Shown here: positions 17,415-24,959 of the stretch, piece after piece
Position numbering within the stretch: the first letter of the stretch is position 1
Layout of the letters: every line of letters starts with the position of its first letter
Origin: Bradyrhizobium sp. G127
Lineage (GTDB): Bacteria; Pseudomonadota; Alphaproteobacteria; Rhizobiales; Xanthobacteraceae
Assembly: GCF_021502575.1 (NCBI RefSeq)
Contig: NZ_JAKFGN010000002.1
Coordinates: 434,001 to 498,000 of the forward strand
Length of the DNA stretch: 64,000 bases
Reading direction: 5' to 3'
Notes under the pieces: generated by a model
What the model was told of the DNA's origin: nothing
The model's input: only the letters and a program-made list of their open reading frames with translations
Database searches by the model: none
Translations under genes and position numbers: made by a program

Positions 17415-18569
17415 TCAGGTCGTCTCGGGGACGACGCGCAACGCGACCGGATTCCCCTTTTGAGGCGCCATCCCCATCAGCCAACGGGCCCACGTCCACG
17501 GCCTGACAAGCCAGTGGTAGATCATCAGCGAGACTGCTGTCGCAGCGAGCCAAATCACCACAACCTTAAGCCAGACTGGAACTGCGAGCGGCAGCACGTA
17601 CCAGCCGATCAGCAGCAGCGGCGCATGATGAAGGATGTAGACTGGAAGTGTCGCTTCACTGAGATAAGCGATCCTCTGTGCCGGGGCCGGATTCAAACGG
17701 GCCGCGAAACCAAGCCCTGCCCCCACACCGCCCCACGCGATCAGCGCAATGAAGAAACGTCCCCATGTGGATTCGCCGCACAGGATCAGACCAGCGAGAC
17801 CCAGCAACAAGAGCCCCAGCAATCGCGGTGCTTCCGCGCGAAGTCCCGTCTCGAAACCGGGCCATGCAGCGATCCCGGCACCGATCGCAAGGCAGAGCGC
17901 AAAATAGAAAAAATTCGTCCAGTCCGTGACCAGATTTGGAAAGTACGGCCAGTAGCCATTGAATGTCACCAGCAGCGCCGCCATGGGGAGCACGGGGAGA
18001 TAGATCCAGAAAGCCGAAGGAACGGCTGGACTCGGACGACGCCGCGCGAGCCGCACCAGCAGCGGCAACAGCATGATCGAAATCATGAACAGATAGGCCA
18101 GGAACCAGAGATGCGACCACGTCATCAAAGGCAGGCGCATCAGGTTGCGCGGGAAAAAGTCAAAGTAGCCCACGGGCCGGTCAAGCTGCATGATCCCTTG
18201 CAGCCATTCTGCTTCACGCAGGCCATGAAGGCCCATGTCGCGTCCGTCGTAGAGTTCGATGTATTTGATGATGGAACCGAAGATCACAATGCCGAATATC
18301 AGCGGTACCAGCAGGCGGGACACTCTCTCTTTCGCAAAGCGGCCAGGGCTTCGCGCGCGCAACGACGTGACCGCCGACCATCCCGCCAATACAAACCACG
18401 ATGAAATCGCCGCCGCACGAACGAAGTCGAAGAGAACCGTGGCCGTCTGCGATGGTTCGAAACTCTTGAGATGGTAGTGCGGCTCGGTTGAAAAAATCGC
18501 GAGCGCGTGGACGAGAATAATGCTGAAACAGAGCACTATTCGCAGGGCATCAATATCCGTTCGCCGCAT
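17415..18569 (-). CDS. Acyltransferase 3 family membrane protein
   Basis: The 384-aa protein has about ten membrane segments and opens with RTDIDALRIVLCFSIILVHA, the family's conserved R/D-x-LR and H in the first helix. WFVLAGWSAVTSLRARSPGRF also fits. Such enzymes O-acetylate or succinylate sugars or lipids at the membrane. The ATG at 18569, preceded by GAGGGG, is preferred to one nine codons upstream. It may modify the surface glycan made by the nearby locus, but no direct link is seen. Confidence 0.85.
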   Translation of the reverse strand: MRRTDIDALRIVLCFSIILVHALAIFSTEPHYHLKSFEPSQTATVLFDFVRAAAISSWFVLAGWSAVTSLRARSPGRFAKERVSRLLVPLIFGIVIFGSIIKYIELYDGRDMGLHGLREAEWLQGIMQLDRPVGYFDFFPRNLMRLPLMTWSHLWFLAYLFMISIMLLPLLVRLARRRPSPAVPSAFWIYLPVLPMAALLVTFNGYWPYFPNLVTDWTNFFYFALCLAIGAGIAAWPGFETGLRAEAPRLLGLLLLGLAGLILCGESTWGRFFIALIAWGGVGAGLGFAARLNPAPAQRIAYLSEATLPVYILHHAPLLLIGWYVLPLAVPVWLKVVVIWLAATAVSLMIYHWLVRPWTWARWLMGMAPQKGNPVALRVVPETT

Positions 18570-18691
18570 TCGCCCCTCAACGCCGATCCCCGTCACAATG
18601 TAGCAAAGGGATCGCGCTCCGGATATGCCGACGGTGGCGGCGAGAGGGTTTGAACACCTTGGCCTACCGGTCGTTCAGAGCATAATTCCGA

Positions 18692-18976
18692 TCAGCGCCT
18701 GTTGTACCCGGCCGAAGCCATGTTCTTCAGGTGGATCAGCAGGGTGAAAATCCAGGCGAGTACATAGAGACCGGCGAGGCCCAGCGCCGTTCTGCGGTCC
18801 AGCACTGACAGGCCGGCCCAATACCAGACGCGATAAAACCAGAGCCCGCTCGTGACCATGCCCATCAGGCAAATGAGCAGCTTCAATCCCCGGCCGTTCG
18901 GCACGCCGACGGCCGCAAACAGGATTGTCGCGGGGATCAGGAACATCTGGCAGGCGGAAATCAAGGTCTCGTTCAT
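18692..18976 (-). CDS. Small membrane protein of unknown function
   Basis: The 94-aa protein has three hydrophobic stretches (about residues 8-25, 30-52, 60-82), a charged C-terminus and a good ribosome site (AGGAG, 6 nt before ATG). It lies just outside the left end of the tRNA-linked element. I do not recognise the family. Confidence 0.6.
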   Translation of the reverse strand: MNETLISACQMFLIPATILFAAVGVPNGRGLKLLICLMGMVTSGLWFYRVWYWAGLSVLDRRTALGLAGLYVLAWIFTLLIHLKNMASAGYNRR

Positions 18977-19093
18977 GGCGGCTCCTGGCGAATCGCGCGA
19001 ATTCTAGATCATTCGCGGACCACTGCCCTGCCTGCCGGAGCCTGAAGATGTTCTTGAGACGCCCTGGCGAGCGTGCGCCATCCATATGGAAAA

Positions 19094-19140
19094 TGGTCGG
19101 AGCGAGAGGATTTGAACCTCCGACCCCTAGTCCCCCAGAC
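19094..19140 (-). repeat. Left attachment site (displaced tRNA-Pro 3' half)
   Basis: These 47 bp are identical to 34219-34265. They start at the CCA end of the tRNA and run through the T-arm to the anticodon loop. Bases 19141 onward no longer match, so no full tRNA is formed here. Confidence 0.92.
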
Positions 19141-19153
19141 ATCAGCGTTGTTC

Positions 19154-19275
19154 TGCCATGGCGTGCCATGGTGTGACAAACCCATTGAAATAAGGAGTTT
19201 CGAGACTCATACCCTTAGTCATTGGTGACACACGATGCCATGCGGTGTCCGTCGTCACTTCCCAATCACTTCCCA
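19154..19275 (+). promoter_or_regulatory. Phased short direct repeats before the integrase gene (candidate arm-type sites)
   Basis: TGCCATGG occurs at 19154 and 19164 (10 bp apart), with TGCCATGC at 19236. TCACTTCCCA occurs at 19255 and 19266 (11 bp apart). One-turn spacing between the left attachment site and the integrase gene is typical of integrase or excisionase arm sites. No binding data are implied. Confidence 0.45.
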
Positions 19276-19291
19276 GCGCGAAGGATTGCAG

Positions 19292-19828
19292 ATGACCAAG
19301 GGGCCGAAACTCACTGCCGAATCGATCCGCACCCTGTCGGCTGGGCCGAAGGGTGACGCGCTCTACTCCGATAGTGACAGCAAGCAAGGCGTGCCGGGAT
19401 TGTATCTGCGGGTCCGCTCGGCGGGATCGCGCACGTTCGTCATTCAGTGGAGCCAAGGCGATTTTCAGCGGCGCTCAACCATCGGCAAGGTGGGCGTTCT
19501 GTCGCTTGACGAAGCCCGCAGGAAGGCCCGCAAGCTTCTGGTTGGGATCGATGAGGGTGCCGACCCAATCGCCGCCAAGGCCCGCGCCAAGGTCTCTGAC
19601 AAGCTCCGGTTTGAGGCTGTCGCGAAGGATTACCTTGAGGCGCGCGAAAGCGACATGAAGGCGTCCAGCCTCGATCAGTGCAAGCGTCACCTGCAGCTCT
19701 ATTTCAAGCCGTTCAACCGATCCACCTATGCCGCTGAGAAACGCGCCGCGCTCGACCTGTGGGGCAACCACGTGGCCCTGATCTTGGCTCGTGCCGAGGG
19801 GGCGAACGTTGTCCAGCTTAGAGCTTAA
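19292..19828 (+). pseudogene. int: Phage integrase (tyrosine recombinase) with catalytic core deleted in frame
   Basis: The product is 178 aa against roughly 400 for the family. Residues 1-85 are a DUF4102-type arm-binding domain (KQGVPGLYLRVRSAGSRTFV, STIGKVGVLSLDEARRKA), and 90-140 the start of the core-binding domain. The frame then jumps at about residue 140 (nt 19708-19718), inside YFKPFNRSTYAAEKR, directly to the usual last 40 residues of P4-type integrases. The Arg, His-x2-Arg and Tyr catalytic residues are all missing, so the protein cannot recombine DNA. The start is set by AAGGA 8 nt before the ATG. It may still bind arm sites. Confidence 0.8.
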
Positions 19829-19832
19829 CCCG

Positions 19833-19943
19833 ATGGGCTGGGGGAGCTTACCGCTAATCGCACGCGGTGCGATCATTACCGGCGTGGCCGCAGGAGTTAC
19901 CCTGCTCGCTTGGATGTATGTCATCTTACAGCACGCGTTCTAA
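19833..19943 (+). CDS. 36-aa single-pass membrane peptide
   Basis: The small frame follows the integrase remnant after 4 nt. Its product has one hydrophobic stretch (about residues 7-34, AIITGVAAGVTLLAWMYVI). The start context is weak. It could be a small phage membrane protein; no family is recognised. Confidence 0.4.
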   Translation: MGWGSLPLIARGAIITGVAAGVTLLAWMYVILQHAF

Positions 19944-20380
19944 CGGCTGGTGGCCATCGCCATGTGAAGTTCCCGAATATGCTCCGGAACGCCATCGGTG
20001 GTTATCTCGGCCCCGCAGAAACATCGCGAACGACCGGTGGTGTTCTGTGTCGGCATCCGGCAGCCCGCGTCCCACATGGCGCATTTCCACGCCGTGAACG
20101 CCTGATACTCCAGCCACTCTTGGCGCATGGCAGGGGTGATCTGCGGTTCCAGTTTTTCCCAAGCTGCCTGAAGCGCCGCCCGGCCATCAACGAAAGTATC
20201 GTGGCTGCCGGAAGACATCTGACTCCGGTCACAGCCTGGATAAAAGCCGCACGCCCATTGCCAAATGGTCCGACCGCCGGTCCCGCTCACTTCAGTTAGA
20301 CCTCCAACACGCACGTCTCCGTCAAAGACGCCCCATTCTTCGTATTGATCTTTCCGCATAAGGCGGCGCGTCAGCGGCAT
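19940..20380 (-). CDS. Hypothetical phage protein with C-terminal Cys2-His2-like motif
   Basis: The 146-aa protein ends with CFCGAEITTDGVPEHIREL H, a CxC-x11-H-x4-H pattern that could bind one zinc ion. The middle (AALQAAWEKLEPQITPAMR) is helical. It is the first of two minus-strand genes in the early region and overlaps the small membrane ORF by 4 nt. No strong ribosome site is seen before the ATG, and an in-frame ATG at 20359 is possible. Function is unknown. Confidence 0.55.
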   Translation of the reverse strand: MPLTRRLMRKDQYEEWGVFDGDVRVGGLTEVSGTGGRTIWQWACGFYPGCDRSQMSSGSHDTFVDGRAALQAAWEKLEPQITPAMRQEWLEYQAFTAWKCAMWDAGCRMPTQNTTGRSRCFCGAEITTDGVPEHIRELHMAMATSR

Positions 20381-20464
20381 GTGGAAACCGGGGAGATTTT
20401 AGTTTTCGATTCTAATCTTGAGTAATCTGGATGCAAGCTGCCCCCCCAAAAAAGAGGGCTTCAG

Positions 20465-21052
20465 ATGGACCTCAGACGAGTCAGCAAAGACGCGGCCCGT
20501 GCCCAAGTTCAACGGGAGCGTTGCCGCCGGAGAGGCGTGAACTTTTACGGTTATAGAATCTGGACCAAGATTGAGGACAGAATCGTCCGCAATCTTTATC
20601 CCGATTACGTCGCCCTGCGGAAAGCACTTCCGCTGCGGTCGTATTGGGCAATTCAAAGCCGGGCTTGCTACCTAGGTATCAGTAAAAAGAGGAAGCCCTG
20701 GACCTCTCGCGATTTGCAAAAGTTGGGAAGGATTTTTAGCCAAGCCACGTGGGCCGAACTCTATCAAGCCTTTCCCGGAAGAACCCAAAACGAAATCAAA
20801 TCTCGCGCACGAAAGGCTGGCTACACCCGCCCTAGAGTATACCCCAAAACGGGTGTTCCAGTGTTGGACTCAATAAGGTCGCGAGCCTTCAGCCTAAATC
20901 TATCTCTACTCGATGTCGATAAAATGGCTCGTACTCGATCTTATTTTAGCAGCGCTCGCCCCCGAGATATTGAAAAGCTGAACTGGAAAGCAATCCGTCG
21001 CGCGGTAAAGGCCCTGGATGGTGAGGTCATGCCCACTTGGAAAAATCACTGA
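20465..21052 (+). CDS. Putative DNA-binding protein with two Myb/SANT-like repeats
   Basis: The 195-aa basic protein has two similar repeats. The first, residues 33-75, runs from WTKIEDRIVRNLYPDY to RSYWAIQSRACYLGI. The second, 79-120, runs from WTSRDLQKLGRIF to GRTQNEIKSRARKAGY. The W-T-x-x-(E/D) start and the (P)-x-R-(T/S)-x3-I-x-S-R-A end are a common pattern of phage homeodomain-like DNA binders. GAGGG lies 7 nt before the ATG. The codon use and base composition look more AT-rich than the flanks. The end overlaps the convergent gene by 7 nt. Confidence 0.65.
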   Translation: MDLRRVSKDAARAQVQRERCRRRGVNFYGYRIWTKIEDRIVRNLYPDYVALRKALPLRSYWAIQSRACYLGISKKRKPWTSRDLQKLGRIFSQATWAELYQAFPGRTQNEIKSRARKAGYTRPRVYPKTGVPVLDSIRSRAFSLNLSLLDVDKMARTRSYFSSARPRDIEKLNWKAIRRAVKALDGEVMPTWKNH

Positions 21053-21378
21053 TCCCGCGCTGGGCTTTCGACCTTGCGCTTCATTTCAGCGAGGTCTTCC
21101 TCGTCTATGCCCTTCGCCGCAAGTTCGTCCTTGATAGCTTCTCGGGTCATATCGGGAAACATGGCCCCAACGACCCGGATATATCGTAGAGGGTCCTTGG
21201 ACAGCGCTTCAAAAGCTAGCGAAAGGCCCTTCTCTCCGCCCTCCTCGTAAGCTCGTCTCAGCTTATTGAGCGCAGCGTAGTCAGCGTCCTCTAGGCCTGA
21301 CGGGTCTTCTATTTTGAAAGGGTCTTCTTCAGCCATTTGCTTCTCTACATCCCCTGGCGGGGTGGACTTTTTTAGCAA
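21046..21378 (-). CDS. Small phage protein, resembles small-terminase (DUF5681) C-terminal part
   Basis: The 110-aa acidic protein contains LSLAFEALSKDPLRYIRVVGAMFP, which by eye parallels the small terminase at 32300 (GVIKIVRAEKPTEYLKIVASILP): an amphipathic helix, then (P)-x2-Y-(I/L)-(R/K)-(V/I)-V. It lacks the Gly/Asn/Arg-rich N-terminus of DUF5681. It could be a diverged packaging protein or only share a helical motif. It is transcribed against the late genes. Confidence 0.5.
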   Translation of the reverse strand: MLKKSTPPGDVEKQMAEEDPFKIEDPSGLEDADYAALNKLRRAYEEGGEKGLSLAFEALSKDPLRYIRVVGAMFPDMTREAIKDELAAKGIDEEDLAEMKRKVESPARDQ

Positions 21379-21696
21379 ATCAGTGGCAGCATGTCCGTGG
21401 GTGTAGGAACCCGGACCGAAATAGGCTGGCGATCGATTGGCGTCGATTGCTGCCGAAAGCGCAGAAGGCCTTGGCGGGCTTTCCTGGCGCTAAGGAGCGC
21501 CTTGGCGGGCGCGCCGTTCTGGCTTTATGCCGGGGGCGTTGCGCCATGTCCAGAGCTTAAAAGGGGCAACCGAGAGATCGGGGCAAACCTTCAAGCTTAA
21601 AAGCGCAGCGACCTGTCTTTCGGCAGGTTCCTACCCCCCGGCAGCCAGCCCGATGCTGGCGACGGCTGTAGGAAGCCAAACCGAAAGACCACCACC
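21379..21696. other. Gene-free early region with direct repeat and structured leader
   Basis: No convincing gene is seen; the plus-strand frame 21391-21600 has phage-unlike composition and no ribosome site. AGCTTAAAAG is repeated at 21554 and 21594 (40 bp apart). The last 80 bases hold the hairpin listed separately. Promoters for 21046 (minus) and 21697 (plus) are expected here. Confidence 0.5.
21615..21689 (+). ncRNA. Candidate structured RNA leader: three stacked stems before 21697
   Basis: Three nested complementary pairs can be drawn: 21615-21623 with 21681-21689 (9 bp perfect), 21626-21634 with 21668-21677 (9 bp with one bulge), and 21644-21649 with 21655-21660 (6 bp, loop CCGAT). The structure ends 7 nt before the ATG at 21697, and the only ribosome-site-like GGAAG lies in its second stem. 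This fits a cis-regulatory leader or a processed small RNA. It does not match any riboswitch class I know. Confidence 0.55.
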
Positions 21697-22047
21697 ATGC
21701 AAACCGTACTAGAAAGGCCGGCGGACACGCTGGATTCGATTCCCGCACATCTGGCTATTCAGATGCAGGAACGGCAATCCGCACTTAAAACCATTGCCAG
21801 ACTCAGGAGGCAGGCGCGCGACGAGATCGACCGTCTGATAAGGTTTCTGGACGAAAGCGACCTTGATCCTGATCTAGAGGACACGGGCGACGATGAACCC
21901 AGCATCGGCTTTTGCTACGAAGCCGACCTCGAGCTGGACGACTGCGATGCAGAGGATAACGGCGACCGCGAACCGTCACTTGGTTGGACCGTCGATGGCG
22001 AGCTTGGCGCGCGGCAAGATCTGGAGCTTTGCCATGCCGAGGCATGA
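21697..22047 (+). CDS. Acidic hypothetical phage protein
   Basis: The 116-aa protein has a helical N-terminal half (QMQERQSALKTIARLRRQAR) and a very acidic second half in which a short motif recurs: GDDEPSIGFCYEAD and GDREPSLGWTVDGE. It sits directly after the structured leader. Its stop lies inside the next gene, a 14-nt overlap. Prophages of this bacterial group carry similar short acidic proteins, from memory; function is unknown. Confidence 0.65.
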   Translation: MQTVLERPADTLDSIPAHLAIQMQERQSALKTIARLRRQARDEIDRLIRFLDESDLDPDLEDTGDDEPSIGFCYEADLELDDCDAEDNGDREPSLGWTVDGELGARQDLELCHAEA

Positions 22048-22372
22048 GCCAGCCGTTCAAGACCTGACCGCAGCGGGCGTTATCAAGGCTTGCTCGGCAT
22101 TTGTGCCGGTGAATGTGCCGATCCACATCGCTATAGCGGCTCACCGGCTGGCGACAATGAAGCCTGCCCTCAGGACGCCGGAGCGAACTGTCGCGCGACA
22201 TACACTTCGGGCGGTGATCCTGGCGGCTGCTAAAGACGTGCCGGAGTTGCAGCGGCAACGGGACTACCTCGGGGGGTTGCCGGCAGAAGCGTGGAGCGGG
22301 CTTCCGCCGGAAACGAGGGAAGCCATCCTTGCGGGCGTCAGCCGCTCGATTCACATCCTGCAATTGAACTGA
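22034..22372 (+). CDS. Hypothetical phage protein
   Basis: The 112-aa alpha-helical protein starts at the ATG at 22034 inside the end of the preceding gene; the frame is open further upstream but only as a shadow. It has several short helices with Ala, Leu and Arg, for example PERTVARHTLRAVILAAAKD. No domain is recognised. Confidence 0.55.
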   Translation: MPRHEPAVQDLTAAGVIKACSAFVPVNVPIHIAIAAHRLATMKPALRTPERTVARHTLRAVILAAAKDVPELQRQRDYLGGLPAEAWSGLPPETREAILAGVSRSIHILQLN

Positions 22373-22422
22373 CAACATGGGGTGCGCATATATTGCGTGC
22401 CCCTTTCCATTTCGGAGTAGCC

Positions 22423-23046
22423 ATGACCGAGGATGAATCAATTAAGGCATTCGCTAGATTCCGTATGTCATTGAGCAAGGGCAAGCGGCCTAAAAAGTAT
22501 CCTTATCCACTGTCAGAGCCAATTTACGTTGATGAAAAGCAATGGCCTGCGGAAATCGCTTCCGGCGGCAAGGTGGCCAAGTTGGTGCCGAAAGCAAAGC
22601 GAGAGTATCGCGACGCGATTTATCGTCGCGTCACCACACGTTGGAATCTGCTTTTCATCCTTTACGATATCGAGCCGAACGATTGGGAGGGCCTAGCAAG
22701 AGAGCTTGCCGCCCAGCACGTCCCCGGTTTTCAAACGACCAACACCCCGCCAAAGGCGGCAAAGCGTGCTGGTCGGCCATCCAAGTATGATGATCCGGTC
22801 AAGATAATTTCACATGTTGAGAATTTGGAAGCCAAGCAGCGGGAGATGGCGAAGAACAAGGGCCGCGTCGTGCCGCTAACCGAGGCAGCAAGGGCGCTTG
22901 TTGGCACTAAGGCTGCCGCCAGCCATCTAGCCCGCTACTATGAATTCAAAGACATCATGAAGCGCGCAGCCGCGCGTCCGATAAAGGACGGGATGTCTTT
23001 GGCGCGCCTCGACACAGTTTATCCTACGAAAACCCCCGGAAAGTAA
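22423..23046 (+). CDS. Hypothetical basic phage protein
   Basis: The 207-aa protein has a basic N-terminus (LSKGKRPKKYPYPLSEP), a central YRRVTTRWNLLFILYDIEP and a C-terminal helical segment with AARALVGTKAAASHLARYYE that could be a helix-turn-helix. GRPSKYDDP is a linker. A role in regulation or replication is possible from position, before the excisionase-like gene. Function is not recognised. Confidence 0.6.
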   Translation: MTEDESIKAFARFRMSLSKGKRPKKYPYPLSEPIYVDEKQWPAEIASGGKVAKLVPKAKREYRDAIYRRVTTRWNLLFILYDIEPNDWEGLARELAAQHVPGFQTTNTPPKAAKRAGRPSKYDDPVKIISHVENLEAKQREMAKNKGRVVPLTEAARALVGTKAAASHLARYYEFKDIMKRAAARPIKDGMSLARLDTVYPTKTPGK

Positions 23047-23133
23047 TTTCCGTACCAACGTTTATATCTCGGACCTGTTTTCCCGTACGGGCACCTGTGC
23101 ACAATGCATCACCATGCACTCACAAAAGAGGAC

Positions 23134-23331
23134 ATGGTGACGATGGACAATACCAAGCAACAGCGCGTGCTGACCATCAAGCGCGCGGCCTTCGCTCTCG
23201 CGGTGTCAGAGCGCACCCTGTGGCGGATGATTTCCAAGGAAGAGATCAAGGTAATCTCTCTTTCGGAGCGTAGGCGCGGAATTCCCCTTTCGGAAATTGA
23301 GCGGATCACGACCTGTGGGGTCGCGGTCTGA
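23134..23331 (+). CDS. Excisionase/AlpA-like helix-turn-helix protein
   Basis: The product (65 aa from ATG 23134; 62 aa from ATG 23143, which has better spacing from AGAGG) contains LTIKRAAFALAVSERTLWRMI followed by a wing with RRGIPLSEI, the winged-HTH layout of excisionases and AlpA regulators. It heads a chain of overlapping genes that ends in the ATPase at 24920. It probably binds element ends or early promoters. Confidence 0.7.
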   Translation: MVTMDNTKQQRVLTIKRAAFALAVSERTLWRMISKEEIKVISLSERRRGIPLSEIERITTCGVAV

Positions 23332-23432
23332 TGGCATTGGAAACCCTCACTTCATATCTCGCCCGCCGGTATCGGATCAGCGCGGAACATGCGCTCGTTG
23401 TCGCCCGCCTCGCATTCAAGGAGGCGGCATGA
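23331..23432 (+). CDS. 33-aa phage peptide in overlapping gene chain
   Basis: The ATG overlaps the preceding stop (TGATG) and the stop overlaps the next ATG (ATGA). The product is a short helical peptide with LARRYRISAEHALVVARLAF. The tight overlaps on both sides are the main support for it being translated. Function is unknown. Confidence 0.5.
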   Translation: MALETLTSYLARRYRISAEHALVVARLAFKEAA

Positions 23433-23623
23433 TCAACGCAGGCCACACCCACACCGGGGCGCTTATCAATCAGATTCGCGCGATCACCGAGTACTGCACG
23501 GCCCCCGACAACGAGGGGACGCATATCGATCTTTCCGAGATTGCATCTGAATTGGCCGCCGCATCGGAAGCCCTTTATGAGGAAGCAGGCAGGCAACTCA
23601 CGCGCACGGGAGTAGCCGCATGA
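23429..23623 (+). CDS. 64-aa hypothetical phage protein
   Basis: AAGGAGGCGGC lies just before the ATG, a strong ribosome site inside the previous gene, and ATGA overlaps occur at both ends. The helical product contains LINQIRAITEYC and SEIASELAAASEALYEEA. No family is recognised. Confidence 0.6.
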   Translation: MINAGHTHTGALINQIRAITEYCTAPDNEGTHIDLSEIASELAAASEALYEEAGRQLTRTGVAA

Positions 23624-23838
23624 CCAATCGCACCGAATATCTGCTGTCAAAGCTGCGGGCCGCCAGCCTACACACCCGCCTCATGGCCAGCGAGATCGAC
23701 TCAATCGGAGTCGCCTTGAAGGGTGGCTTCATCAGCGATGAGACGGCGGTTGAATGGGCGCATGACATCGGCGGGCCGCATGTGTTTGGCACTGTGCCCC
23801 CGATCATCGATCAGCCCCACTTGGAGGCTGCGGAGTGA
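23620..23838 (+). CDS. 72-aa hypothetical phage protein
   Basis: It is linked by ATGA and GTGA overlaps to its neighbours. The N-terminal half is helical (LSKLRAASLHTRLMASEID); the C-terminus contains WAHDIGGPHVFG. No family is recognised. Confidence 0.6.
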   Translation: MTNRTEYLLSKLRAASLHTRLMASEIDSIGVALKGGFISDETAVEWAHDIGGPHVFGTVPPIIDQPHLEAAE

Positions 23839-24920
23839 ACGAAAACATCGCGTTGGACCTTCAGACACTTGCAAATGATCGTCGGCAGCGGCTCAAAGGA
23901 CTTAAATACCCGTTTCAGCTTATCTCCGACTTCACGATTAAGCCGCCTCGCAAATATTGGATCGTGAAGGGGGTCATTGCCCAGGGTGAAACCTCGGCAT
24001 GGATCGCGCCGCCGGGCGGGATGAAATCCGCGCTGATGGCTCAGCTTGCTCTCGCCACCGCATGGCAGTTGGATTGGCATGGGCACCGTTCAACAGCATG
24101 CCGCGCCGTAATCTATTTTGCTCTCGAGCGAGCCGACCTTGTCCGCCGCCGCCTGGCAGCCCATTGCGCCAAGCAGGGAATAACGGGAGAGACGTTGGCC
24201 GAAATCCCCCTCGCTGTTTGCGATAGGATGGTGGATTTGACGCACCCTGACTCCGTCAAGCATGTCCTGGACACCATTGATGCCGCCTTCGAAGAGATAG
24301 GGCAGCCGGTTCAGCTCATTATCTTTGACACGTTCGCCAAGCTGATCGCTGCCGGCGGCGGCGATGAGCAACAGGCGAAAGATCAGGGCAAAATCTTCGC
24401 CAACATTCAGCGCATCAAGGAGAAGGTCAAAGAAGCACACGTCGCGCTTGTCGGCCACACCGGCAAGGATGAGTCTCGCGGTGCGCGCGGCTCTAACGCC
24501 ATTCTTGGCGACGTGGACGTGATGGTCCAAATCAGTGGCGACGCCGTAAAGACCGCAACCGTCATAAAAGCAAACGACATGCCCGAAGGGCCTCTGTTTT
24601 CTTTCACCTCGGAAATTCACCATTTCGGTGTTGATGAGGACGGCGACCCGATCACGGTCAACATCGTGAGTGCGGACACGCCGGAGGCCACCAAGGCCGC
24701 AGAGCGTGGCCCCCGCCTCACCAAGAACCAACAAACCATGTTCGCCATCCTGCACGATGCTGGTGCCGGCGGATTGACGCTGGACGAATGGAATGCCGCC
24801 GCGCGTGAGGCTGGGCTGGGCGAACGCCGCAAAGCCGATCTGACAGATAATCGCAACGCCCTGAAAACTAAGGGGCTGGTGCGCTCCTATGGCGACCGCT
24901 GGACGGTGGATCATCGCTGA
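23835..24920 (+). CDS. RepA-like AAA ATPase (RecA-fold, AAA_25 type)
   Basis: The 361-aa protein starts at a GTG overlapping the preceding stop. Walker A is WIAPPGGMKSALMAQLAL (about residue 55), an acidic cluster with IYFALERADLVRRRL follows, Walker B is LIIFDTFAKLIAAGG, and sensor-like VALVGHTGKDESRGARGSN comes next, the arrangement of RepA/RSF1010-type hexameric helicases and DnaB-like phage ATPases. The C-terminal 90 residues form a winged-helix-like tail (LTLDEWNAAAREAGLG). It probably unwinds the element's origin, which may be the repeat tract just downstream. Confidence 0.8.
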   Translation: MNENIALDLQTLANDRRQRLKGLKYPFQLISDFTIKPPRKYWIVKGVIAQGETSAWIAPPGGMKSALMAQLALATAWQLDWHGHRSTACRAVIYFALERADLVRRRLAAHCAKQGITGETLAEIPLAVCDRMVDLTHPDSVKHVLDTIDAAFEEIGQPVQLIIFDTFAKLIAAGGGDEQQAKDQGKIFANIQRIKEKVKEAHVALVGHTGKDESRGARGSNAILGDVDVMVQISGDAVKTATVIKANDMPEGPLFSFTSEIHHFGVDEDGDPITVNIVSADTPEATKAAERGPRLTKNQQTMFAILHDAGAGGLTLDEWNAAAREAGLGERRKADLTDNRNALKTKGLVRSYGDRWTVDHR

Positions 24921-24934
24921 GGTGGTTACGGATC

Positions 24935-24959
24935 GTTCTCCCCTTATAGGGGGGAGAAC
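24935..24959 (+). terminator. 9-bp perfect hairpin after the ATPase gene
   Basis: GTTCTCCCC (24935-24943) pairs with GGGGAGAAC (24951-24959) over a 7-nt loop. There is no T-run, so it may slow rather than end transcription, or belong to the origin-like tract that follows. Confidence 0.5.

Noticed and set aside
18630-18665. tRNA-like 3' end on the minus strand (GTTCAAACCCTCTCGCC)
   Set aside because: The T-stem does not pair properly and no acceptor or anticodon arm can be drawn; it is probably chance similarity.
21391-21600. 69-codon plus-strand frame in the early gap
   Set aside because: No ribosome site and a Cys/Arg/Trp-rich, non-protein-like sequence; the region is better read as regulatory.
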